From assembly GCF_042681745.1 (NCBI RefSeq), contig NZ_JBHUGF010000011.1:62001-126000 (forward strand): a stretch of 64,000 nt of DNA, in the 5' to 3' direction. Under the pieces are notes generated by a model. The model made no database searches. It was not told the origin of the DNA and worked only from the letters and a program-made list of their open reading frames with translations. Below are positions 17,240-26,100 of this stretch, piece after piece (the stretch's first letter is position 1; each line of letters starts with the position of its first letter). The DNA is from Saccharibacillus nicotianae. Lineage in GTDB: Bacteria; Bacillota; Bacilli; Paenibacillales; Paenibacillaceae. The translations under genes were made by a program, and so were the position numbers.

Positions 17240-18745
17240 TTAAAATAACGAAGTAACAAATGTTGCTTCTGGAAAGGTATGGTCTGATCCTTTCATTAAC
17301 ACTCCACCTTTATTTTTTAAATGCATATCAAAGAAATCAAGCATATACGCATCAATTATAGAAGAAGCTCGTTCAGGAGCTATTTTGCCTGTAATGCCTA
17401 TCATTTTAAAGATCGGTGAAACGAACTGCACATCAGTAAAATTTAAATGCTCTGTATTTTTGATATATATCACTTGTCCGCCTGAAGCAATCGTTTCATG
17501 GATTTGTTGCAGTTCTAGCTTTTTATTTTCTCTTTCTTGTATAAACCATTCTTTGCTGTTACCTGTACGTTGAATCTCTTCATCGGTGTAAATATGATGA
17601 TTGATCACCATGTTGAATTGGTCGAAGTTGCTTTCCGAGTGTATAAATAAAAAGGGTTTGTGTAATCCTGTTCTGTCATGCAGACGATAAAGTCCACCAT
17701 CCAGATCTATTCCAGCCGTAATTCGTGGATCATAAGAAGCATCGTAAGCAGTCGCTCCACCGATAGAATGACCGAATACTCCAATATGAGCGAAATCTAT
17801 TTTGCCTTTGAACAGACTTGGAATAGAGCCAGATTGAATAAGTTGAAATTGATCCAATACAAAGGTAACATCATCAGTTAATACTTTTCCTAACTTGTTA
17901 CGATTTGCTCTTTCTGTCTGATAGTCATGATCAGGAGAAAATAAGTTGTCTGTTGTACTGGTAGTGATTCGCCCATCCGGGAACTTTGTTGCAAATGTAT
18001 TATAAGTATGGTCGATAACAGCGACGATGTAGCCATGACTTGCAAGATTTTCAGCTTGTGAAGTATGAAGAAATCGGGAAGAAGCATTACCTGGATTGGC
18101 AATAATAAGTGGATATGAAGTTTGTGCTGAAGAGAGCGCACTTTCCGAATAAGAATGACTGGATACGTATTGCAAATGTTGGAATGTAAACCCGGGAATA
18201 CTGTAGTTCTGCGCCAGATACGGAAGAATAGCAGTATCCGGTATAAAAGGAACGTATTTGCCTGTGCTAGCTTCCGAAGGATACCATACCTGAACCATCA
18301 ATTCTCTGTTGCTTTTACCAGATGTGCCAAATATGTCTGGCTGTTGATTATTGGTGAAATGAAAAGTGGTGGTGCTTACCGGCAATGAACCGGTGGGAGC
18401 AGGAAGATCGAATACAGGAAATATGTAGAGTAAGCACGCTGTAGCAATCAGCCCGATGATACTAACAAGCCGACCTAGCACTTTGCCTATTCGTGATGTA
18501 TTGGGTATAGTTTTCGGTGTTCTACGAGCATTAATAATAGAGCGTATATACATCAGTATCGTAAATCCGTATAAAAATAATAACTGGATTCGGTATCCTT
18601 CTATAAGCAAATGGATGACTAGCAAAAGCAAGCTAATTCCGCTAGTGAAAAGCAATGCTAATTTACGTATGCGGGGATTGGTTACAAACAGACTCGATAA
18701 TAAACATACGTTAAAAAACAACAATAGTATTTCAAAAAGTCTCAT
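17240..18745 (-). CDS. membrane-anchored alpha/beta hydrolase, PAF-acetylhydrolase-like
   Basis: 501 residues. Three or four hydrophobic helices fill the first 110 residues; the rest is an outward-facing alpha/beta hydrolase domain. The nucleophile elbow is GHSIGG in IGVFGHSIGGATAYDA; ANPGN supplies an oxyanion-like turn and NTEHLNFTD the likely catalytic His. ELMVQVWYPSE is typical of the platelet-activating-factor acetylhydrolase/dienelactone-hydrolase-like group. The substrate is unknown, probably an ester or lipid at the membrane. The start ATG 18745 follows GTAGGAGG. It is a single gene, convergent with araA. Confidence 0.8.
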   Translation of the reverse strand: MRLFEILLLFFNVCLLSSLFVTNPRIRKLALLFTSGISLLLLVIHLLIEGYRIQLLFLYGFTILMYIRSIINARRTPKTIPNTSRIGKVLGRLVSIIGLIATACLLYIFPVFDLPAPTGSLPVSTTTFHFTNNQQPDIFGTSGKSNRELMVQVWYPSEASTGKYVPFIPDTAILPYLAQNYSIPGFTFQHLQYVSSHSYSESALSSAQTSYPLIIANPGNASSRFLHTSQAENLASHGYIVAVIDHTYNTFATKFPDGRITTSTTDNLFSPDHDYQTERANRNKLGKVLTDDVTFVLDQFQLIQSGSIPSLFKGKIDFAHIGVFGHSIGGATAYDASYDPRITAGIDLDGGLYRLHDRTGLHKPFLFIHSESNFDQFNMVINHHIYTDEEIQRTGNSKEWFIQERENKKLELQQIHETIASGGQVIYIKNTEHLNFTDVQFVSPIFKMIGITGKIAPERASSIIDAYMLDFFDMHLKNKGGVLMKGSDHTFPEATFVTSLF

Positions 18746-18904
18746 GTTCAGTCCTCCTACAAATACATGTTGATCAAGTAGATAAGATTAATATAGAAGA
18801 ACGAACAGAGCGTTACTCATTGATTTAGATTACATTTGCCTTACACACGTGTAAGCTGTACAAATTGCTCCAAATTCATGCATTAACTATAGTCAGTATC
18901 TTAT

Positions 18905-18920
18905 GATTTCACGTGAAACA
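18905..18920. promoter_or_regulatory. parS-like ParB/Spo0J site
   Basis: GATTTCACGTGAAACA agrees with the parS consensus TGTTNCACGTGAAACA at all but the first two positions and keeps the CACGTG core. It lies in the 399-bp space between two divergent genes, where nothing else was recognised. A single partial match, so tentative. Confidence 0.45.
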
Positions 18921-19144
18921 TCTTGGCAGAGAAGCAAATATAATAGGATCAATCTGCCCGATAGCAAAAAGATAATCTAAGCAAATCCGTTATACCTAAA
19001 AGCTTGGAATTACGGTATAATACTAAATAAGTAGTAAACCTATCTAAATTTGCAGGGGATTTTATAGTACATTCACTGATGAACTGGACTTAGAAGCAGG
19101 CATAATAACGATCTATTCATGCGATAACAAAGGGGTAATAAATA

Positions 19145-19717
19145 ATGTCTAGTACAACAGGTAAAAGCGCACTCCTTATGATGGATATGCAAAATAGTAT
19201 TGTTTCCCGTTATGTACAAGATGAAGCTCAATTGCTTCCTTTTCAAAAAGCGTTACAAACCGCGCATAAGTATCAGATTCCAGTTATCTATGTACGGGTG
19301 ATGTTTCGAGAAGGGTATCCAGAGATTAGTATGCATAATAAAATGTTTGGCGGGATTGCGCAGCGTGGAGGATCGGCTATTCCAGAGGACATGGTGCAGA
19401 TTCACGAGTCGCTCAAGCCTCAACCACAGGACATTATCGTCAACAAGCGTAGAGTCAGTGCTTTTACAGGTAGCGATCTAGAAGTGATCTTACGTGCTCA
19501 ACAGATTGATACGTTGATTCTGAGCGGTATAGCAACCAGTGGCGTGGTTTTATCGACGTTGCGAGAAGCAGCAGATAAAGACTTTATTTTGAATGTACTT
19601 TCTGATGCATGTATAGATGGAGATGATGAAGTCCATCAATTACTGATTGAAAAAGTATTTCCAATGCAAGCTGAAGTGCTGACTGTAGATGCGTGGGCAG
19701 AGTCTTTGTCAAAATAA
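19145..19717 (+). CDS. isochorismatase-family hydrolase-like protein
   Basis: 190 residues with the Rossmann-like isochorismatase fold: catalytic-region Asp in LLMMDMQN, Lys in IIVNKRRVSAFTGSDLE, and the GIATSGVVLSTLREAADK block. In cysteine hydrolases of this family the last block carries the nucleophile Cys (GxxTxxCV); here that position is Val, so it is unlikely to act as an amidase through Cys. True isochorismatases also lack the Cys, but no siderophore or phenazine synthesis genes are near. Function open. A GGGG site lies eight bases before ATG 19145. Confidence 0.8.
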   Translation: MSSTTGKSALLMMDMQNSIVSRYVQDEAQLLPFQKALQTAHKYQIPVIYVRVMFREGYPEISMHNKMFGGIAQRGGSAIPEDMVQIHESLKPQPQDIIVNKRRVSAFTGSDLEVILRAQQIDTLILSGIATSGVVLSTLREAADKDFILNVLSDACIDGDDEVHQLLIEKVFPMQAEVLTVDAWAESLSK

Positions 19718-19934
19718 CTAACCAGACAATAGGTATGAGCTACAGTAGAAACAAGCAGATGCTGGGTAAGTTATATAAGATCAGTCTATATCTTCAAACG
19801 ATCTCTAATTCATATCATTTTGCTTGCAGATGGAATATGATTTGAATAGACTTTAGAAGAATAGTGCGTACTGTGTATAAACACTTCAATTGAACAGAAT
19901 TTAATACCGCTACAATTTATCTTCTATGCTTTTT

Positions 19935-19949
19935 TTGAAAGCGTATCCA
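19935..19949 (+). promoter_or_regulatory. cre site upstream of the GH43 gene
   Basis: TTGAAAGCGTATCCA fits the cre consensus WTGNAANCGNWNNCW at every defined position and ends 19 bases before the start codon, close to the ribosome site. Confidence 0.7.
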
Positions 19950-19968
19950 ATAAAGGGAGCTGATCGTT

Positions 19969-20967
19969 ATGACTGTCTATAATGCTGCTTGTGATGTAAG
20001 TCAACCGAAGCAAGGTCATTTGCTTACCGATATTCCTGCTCATGATCCATTTGTACTGGCAGATGAATCTACAGGTACGTATTATTTGTATACCGGAGCA
20101 GTACCTTCGCTACATGGAGTAGAAGCATATGGAGTATTAACATATACGAGCAAAGATTTGCAGTTCTGGGAAGGGCCTTATGTGGTATTTACAGTACCGG
20201 CAGACAGTTGGGCGCATCCGCAACATGGAGCTTGGGCTCCTGAAGTGCATAAGTATCAGGGACGGTATTATTTATTTGTGACACTGCACAATCAGGATCG
20301 CAGTCTAGAAGGTGAACCTGTTCAAGGGTATGCCAAGCATTGGAGAGGTACCGTTATTGCAGTAAGTGATTCACCAGCAGGCCCTTTTGAAATGATTCAA
20401 ACGGACGCTCCTGTGGTTTCTCCTACTGTCATGACACTTGATGGTACACTGTATCTTGATGAAGAACATACACCGTGGATGGTCTACTGCCATGAATGGA
20501 TTCAGACGATCGATGGGACGATAGAAGCTATACGTCTGACAGAAGATTTGTCTACTGCTGTTGGAGAGCCTATCACTTTGTTACAAGCATCTTCTGCACC
20601 TTGGATTCAGCAGAATGATAGACAAGACCTATCCAATCATTCAGAAATCAACGTCTATGTGACTGATGGTTGTCAGTTATATCGTACATCTGGTGGGAAA
20701 CTGATGATGTTATGGTCAAGTTATGAAGAGGATCGTTATGTACAGACGATCGCTCGTTCGATTAGTGGCACTTTAGCAGGGCCGTGGGAGCAATTGCAAC
20801 CGCTGGTCAAAGAAGATAGTGGTCATGGCATGCTTTTTCAGACATTTGAACAGCAATGGATGTTGATCTTGCACCGACCTTTTGCAATGCCAGCATCCCG
20901 TTGTTATCTATATGAAATCGAAGATACTGGAGATGCATTTCAATTAAAATATCCTGCTCAAGCATAG
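19969..20967 (+). CDS. glycoside hydrolase family 43 (arabinan/arabinoside-degrading)
   Basis: 332 residues, five-bladed propeller of GH43. The general base Asp is D26 in AHDPFVLAD; WAPEVHKYQGRYYLF and the APVVSPTVM block follow. Where the acid motif EGP is expected the protein has VTDGCQLYR, so Asp replaces the usual Glu. The C-terminal SGHGMLF holds the conserved His region. There is no signal peptide, so it should act inside the cell on imported arabino-oligosaccharides, in line with araBDA 3 kb away and a cre box just upstream. The start ATG 19969 follows AGGGAG. Substrate specificity is inferred. Confidence 0.8.
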   Translation: MTVYNAACDVSQPKQGHLLTDIPAHDPFVLADESTGTYYLYTGAVPSLHGVEAYGVLTYTSKDLQFWEGPYVVFTVPADSWAHPQHGAWAPEVHKYQGRYYLFVTLHNQDRSLEGEPVQGYAKHWRGTVIAVSDSPAGPFEMIQTDAPVVSPTVMTLDGTLYLDEEHTPWMVYCHEWIQTIDGTIEAIRLTEDLSTAVGEPITLLQASSAPWIQQNDRQDLSNHSEINVYVTDGCQLYRTSGGKLMMLWSSYEEDRYVQTIARSISGTLAGPWEQLQPLVKEDSGHGMLFQTFEQQWMLILHRPFAMPASRCYLYEIEDTGDAFQLKYPAQA

Positions 20968-21000
20968 TAAATATAGAGATACGATAAGTATTGTATCGTG

Positions 21001-21042
21001 AAGGATACGTTATGATTTAAGAACAGATAACGTATCCTTTTG
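21001..21042 (+). terminator. intrinsic terminator after GH43
   Basis: A perfect 13-bp stem AAGGATACGTTAT (21001-21013)/ATAACGTATCCTT (21027-21039) is followed by T's. A smaller GATACGATA/TTGTATC hairpin lies just before it. Confidence 0.75.
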
Positions 21043-21225
21043 CCCTACATATTATGTATAATATAACATAATAAAAGAAGGATATTGCTAGACAAAAGCA
21101 GAGTAACCCGATAGACTTTAAGTTGTACGACTTTTTCAGTCAATATTCTCATTTTTTACCAGATCAAAATAGTTTATAATGAAGAGATACATGCCGATAA
21201 TATTTTAAATAGAAGATAATTTGGT

Positions 21226-21306
21226 TATAATGAATACAGATAACGTATATTCCTGAGTGGAGCTTTGCTTCTGGAATGACCTGGATAGAAGCGCCTGCTC
21301 TTTTTT
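21226..21306 (+). promoter_or_regulatory. mqo -10 element and attenuator-like leader
   Basis: TATAAT at 21226-21231 predicts a start near 21238. The leader then holds a hairpin GAATAC/GTATATTC and a terminator-like stem: GAGC (21260-21263) with GCTC (21297-21300), and GCTTCT (21267-21272) with AGAAGC (21287-21292), followed by six T (21301-21306). This ends 30 bases before the mqo start, so it looks like conditional termination within the leader. No known riboswitch class was recognised; no clear -35 was seen. Confidence 0.5.
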
Positions 21307-21336
21307 GCAAATATAAAGAGATAAAGGAAGGTTTTT

Positions 21337-22866
21337 ATGAACAGCATACCGAAAAAAACAGACATTATCTTAATTGGTGCCGGAGTCATGAGTGCGACTT
21401 TGGGGTCATTGCTTAAAGAGTTAGCACCGGAGTGGGAAATTAAAGTGTTTGAGAAGCTAGCCAGTGCAGGAGAAGAAAGCTCTAACGAATGGAATAATGC
21501 AGGAACCGGTCACGCTGCACTGTGTGAACTGAATTATACGTCTGAAAAGCCAGATGGATCGATTGATATTAGCAAAGCAGTAAATATCAACGAACAATTT
21601 CAACTGTCCAAACAGTTCTGGTCTCATCTAGTGAAGCGCAATATTATCCGTCAACCACAAGACTTTATCAAGCCGATTCCACATATGAGTTTTGTCTTAG
21701 GACAAAGTAATGTTACTTTTCTCCATAAAAGATTTAAAGCGCTTTCGGCAAATCCGTTATTTCAAGGAATGGAATATTCAGAAGATCCAAACAAGTTAAA
21801 ACAATGGATTCCACTGATGATGGAAGGTCGTACATCCAATGAACCGATAGCAGCGACCAAAATTGATTACGGAACTGATGTGAACTTTGGAGCATTAACC
21901 CGTATGTTATTCGACGATCTCAAAACTAAAAATGTAGAAATACACTATAACCATATTATTAAAGATATCAAACGTGCTTCTGATGGTGGATGGGAAGTGA
22001 AAGTCCACAATATTAGCACAGGCAAAACCGATCATCATATCGCCAAATTTATCTTTATTGGCGGTGGTGGCGGTAGTCTACCGTTGCTACAAAAAACAGG
22101 TATTCCTGAATCTAAGCATATCGGTGGCTTTCCGGTAAGTGGCGTATTTATGTCATGTACGAATCAAGAAGTGATCGAGCAACATCATGCCAAAGTATAT
22201 GGTAAAGCCAAATTAGGCGCTCCGCCAATGTCTGTACCGCATTTAGATACACGTTATATTGGCAACAAAAAAGCATTATTGTTCGGGCCATTTGCAGGCT
22301 TTTCACCGAAATTCTTGAAAACGGGTTCAAATATGGATCTGATCAATTCTGTCAAACCAAACAATTTATTCACGATGTTAGCCGCAGGTGCGAAAGAGAT
22401 GGCATTAACCAAATATTTGATTCAACAAGTGATGTTGTCAAACGATAAACGTATGGAAGAAGTACGCGAATTTGTTCCTAATGCTAGAAGCGAAGATTGG
22501 GAAATTGTGATCGCTGGTCAGCGTGTACAAGTTATCAAAGACACAGAGGATGGCAAAGGAACACTTCAATTCGGAACAGAAGTGGTCAGTGCAGCGGATG
22601 GATCGATTGCTGCTTTGTTAGGCGCTTCGCCGGGAGCTTCGACGGCTGTAAATGTTATGCTTGATCTTTTTCAGAAATGTTTCCCGCAACGGATGCCAGA
22701 ATGGGAACCTAAGCTTAGAGAGATTATTCCTTCCTATGGTAAAAGGCTGGCGGAACATCCAGACCTGTTCCAGAGTATTCATGCGTCCACTTCTGAAACG
22801 TTAGGTCTAACCAACTATTCAGCAACCGAATTGGATATGGATACCAAAGTATTCAAAAAAGTATAG
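21337..22866 (+). CDS. mqo: malate:quinone oxidoreductase
   Basis: 509 residues. The N-terminal FAD-binding motif is DIILIGAGVMSATLGSLLKEL, followed by EWNNAGTGHAALCELNYT, the GGGGGSLPLLQKTGIPE block, KALLFGPFAGFSPKFLK and, near the end, LLGASPGASTAVN. This peripheral membrane flavoprotein oxidises malate to oxaloacetate and passes electrons to quinone. The length and all marks fit the family. The ribosome site is AAAGGAAGG. Transcribed alone, preceded by an attenuator-like hairpin and followed by a terminator. Confidence 0.97.
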   Translation: MNSIPKKTDIILIGAGVMSATLGSLLKELAPEWEIKVFEKLASAGEESSNEWNNAGTGHAALCELNYTSEKPDGSIDISKAVNINEQFQLSKQFWSHLVKRNIIRQPQDFIKPIPHMSFVLGQSNVTFLHKRFKALSANPLFQGMEYSEDPNKLKQWIPLMMEGRTSNEPIAATKIDYGTDVNFGALTRMLFDDLKTKNVEIHYNHIIKDIKRASDGGWEVKVHNISTGKTDHHIAKFIFIGGGGGSLPLLQKTGIPESKHIGGFPVSGVFMSCTNQEVIEQHHAKVYGKAKLGAPPMSVPHLDTRYIGNKKALLFGPFAGFSPKFLKTGSNMDLINSVKPNNLFTMLAAGAKEMALTKYLIQQVMLSNDKRMEEVREFVPNARSEDWEIVIAGQRVQVIKDTEDGKGTLQFGTEVVSAADGSIAALLGASPGASTAVNVMLDLFQKCFPQRMPEWEPKLREIIPSYGKRLAEHPDLFQSIHASTSETLGLTNYSATELDMDTKVFKKV

Positions 22867-22923
22867 CTTAATATCTAGCTTTACTACACGAATATATCCT
22901 ATAAAATCCATATCAAATATCGT

Positions 22924-22962
22924 AGAACCTTTCATCTATTGCAGATAAAAGGTTCTTTTTTT
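22924..22962 (+). terminator. intrinsic terminator after mqo
   Basis: AGAACCTTTCATCT (22924-22937) pairs with AGATAAAAGGTTCT (22943-22956) with one mismatch, followed by a T run. Confidence 0.8.
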
Positions 22963-23097
22963 GCTCAAAATGACATAAATAACCAATGTGAATTAAAGAA
23001 AGGATATTCATGTTTAAAATGATTGTCTAAAAACACAAAATGTTGCAATCGTCCCATGTCGCTGATGAAAAGAGGATGCTATAGTGATCACAGTTAT

Positions 23098-23112
23098 ATG
23101 TAAGCGCTTTAC
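23098..23112 (+). promoter_or_regulatory. cre-like site upstream of the GH53 gene
   Basis: ATGTAAGCGCTTTAC fits the cre consensus with one mismatch, 59 bp before the start codon. It lies within the 305-bp space after mqo; no clear promoter was recognised there. Confidence 0.55.
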
Positions 23113-23171
23113 GTAGAGTGATAGTGCTATGTGAAGATATACACATAGATATAGCGAAAGGGGATAAGCAA

Positions 23172-26100
23172 TTGAAAAGAGATAAAAAGATAGCTTCATT
23201 GCTGTTAATTGTAGTCATGATGATCGGATTATTACCGATTCATCTTACACCTGCTTTGGCAGCAGACACTCATGATAACGTATTGATCCAAAATGGAGGA
23301 TTTGAAAGCGACTTTTGGAATGATCAATCGTGGCAAGTGGATTCTTCAGATTGGCAATTCATCGATATTCAGCGCTATGCGTATGCGAATGATTCTTTTA
23401 TTACACCATCAGAAGATACATATGCATTCAAATATTGGATAAGCGATCAATCCACTATTGATCAGCAAGTTACTGTCAGTCAAAAAGTACCTACTTTATC
23501 GGCTGGAAGTTATGAGCTGTCTGTACAGTCGATGGGTGGTGCAGGAGCAGAAGCAGGTCATGTTCTATTGTTCGCAGGCAATGAGCAAAGTAAAGAAGTG
23601 GCAACAACAGGCTATAATCAGTGGGGTACTGTAACGTTGAAATTTGTTCTGACCGAGCCAACGTCGGCTCTAAAAATCGGAGCGAAAATAACAGGTGGAG
23701 CAGGAGCATGGGGATACATTGATGCAGTGAAGTTGAAGCAGACAAGCACCGATACAGCTACCCCTGTAACAGCAGATATTTTTGTGCAAAAAGTACAGGG
23801 ATTGAAATCTGATTTTATCAAAGGTGTCGATGTATCAAGTATTATTTCACTAGAACAAAGTGGAGTGCGTTTTTATAATGAACAAGGGATAGAGCAAGAT
23901 ATATTCACCACGTTAAAACAATCCGGCGTCAACTATGTGCGCGTCCGTATATGGAATGATCCGTATACCGCTGATGGCAAAGGATATGGTGGCGGAGATA
24001 ATGATCTTACCAAAGCGATCCAAATGGGAAAACGGGCAACTGCAAATGGAATGAAATTGTTAGTCGATTTCCATTATTCTGACTTCTGGGCAGATCCGGG
24101 TAAGCAACATACCCCGAAAGCGTGGGAAAATCTATCTCTCGCAGATAAAGAGCAAGCCGTCTATACCTACACCAAAACTAGCTTGCAACAGATGATTGAC
24201 GCAGGAATCGATGTAGGAATGGTGCAAGTCGGTAATGAGACCAACCAATCATTTATCGGTGAAAATAACTGGGTCAATATCAGTAAATTATTCAATCAAG
24301 GCAGTCAGGCGATTCGAGCAGTAGATCCTCATATTCTAATCGCTCTGCATTTTACCAATCCAGAGACACCGGGGCGTTATCTTTCTTATGCCAAAGCACT
24401 TTCGGAGCAAGGGGTAGACTATGATGTATTTGCTAGTTCATATTATCCGTTCTGGCATGGCACACTGAGCAATTTAACTTCGGTATTGAAGCAAGTCGCT
24501 GATACGTATGGCAAAAAAGTAATGGTTGCTGAAACGTCTTATACGTATACTGCTGAAGATGGTGACGGACATGAAAATACAGCACCTCGCAGTTCTGGCC
24601 AGACACTGGATTACCCGATCAGTGTTCAAGGGCAAGCCACATCGGTGCGTAATGTGATCAATGCGGTATCGCAAGTTGGAGATGCAGGAATCGGTGTATT
24701 TTACTGGGAGCCTGCATGGTTACCTGTAGGGCCCAAAGAAAATCTAGAACAAAATAAAAAACTGTGGGAACAATATGGATCAGGCTGGGCGTCTAGTTAT
24801 GCCGCAGAATACGATCCAGATGACGCAGGAAAATGGTATGGCGGTAGTGCTGTCGATAATCAAGCATTGTTTGATTTTGCAGGTCATCCCTTACCTTCAC
24901 TGAATGTATTCAAATATGTAAATACAGGAGCTGTCGCAGCACTCAAAGTCGATCAGATCCAGACTGTAAATATCACTGCTAATGCAGGTGATCCTATCAC
25001 TTTACCTACGGTAGTGACCGCCACCTACAACGATGGCAGTACAGGTACATTATCGGTGAACTGGGATCAGCAAGCATTACAAGAAGCAATAAGCAAAGGT
25101 GCAGGTCAGTATACGATCACAGGCACAACAACGATCGGTGGACATGTTGCTCAAGCGATATTGGATATTCGTCGTCCGAATCTACTTCTTAATGGTGGAT
25201 TTGAACAAAATGATCGCAGTATGTGGAAGATTACGTATGGTGATGGAAGTGCACCACATACTGATTTTCAGAATAAGGCTTCAGATGCCAAATCCGGTCA
25301 GTACTCGCTTCATTTCTATTCAGCCGATGGGGTGAATTTTAAAGTACAACAGACGGTACAAGGATTGAAGCCAGGTTATTATCATCTCTCGATGTCGATT
25401 CAAGGTGGCGAAGCGAATCTATCGAAGATGGCTTTGTTTGCTTCCACTGGTGGACAAGAAGTACAAGCAGAGACAGGCGTTAAAGGCTGGGTGCAATGGA
25501 ATCAGCCTGAACTGAAAGAGATTAAAGTAACCGATGGAATGTTAACAGCAGGCGCTACGATTCAAGCAGGCGGCGGAGCATGGGGATCATTAGACGATTT
25601 CTACTTAACATTTGTACGCGAGTTAGACGCTACAACACCGGATAGTGGAACGACTCCAACACCTGTCCCTAATCCTGTTCCGAGTCCAGAACCAACACCG
25701 TCGCCAAGTCCAGTGCCTACACCGACCACGGGTCATTCTTCCAGTAAAGGTGGTGGCGGTTCTTCGGTAGCGACAGAGAATATTACAGCTTATGTAGACG
25801 GCGGGGCAAATAGTACATCGTTAGCTAATATGACGATCAAGCGTACTACACTAGCAGACGGCACCAAAAAAGACATTGTCAATTACGAAGCATCCCAAGC
25901 GCAAGAAACGGTGCAACAAGTAAAAGCAACCGGTAAATCAACGATCCGTCTAGTGATGCCGGATGCCAACAATGAAGTGAGCGAATTACAATTTGGCTTA
26001 CCTCAAGCAACCGCTCAAATTTTAGCAGATAATCAGATCAATCTAGAAGTGTATACTCATCATGTACAATTGAGCTTACCTGTCTCTACATTGTCTACAG

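Noticed and set aside
23118..23171. ATG start 18 codons before the GH53 signal peptide
   Set aside because: No ribosome site there, and the extension is acidic and would precede the signal peptide; TTG 23172 has AAAGGGGA at good spacing.
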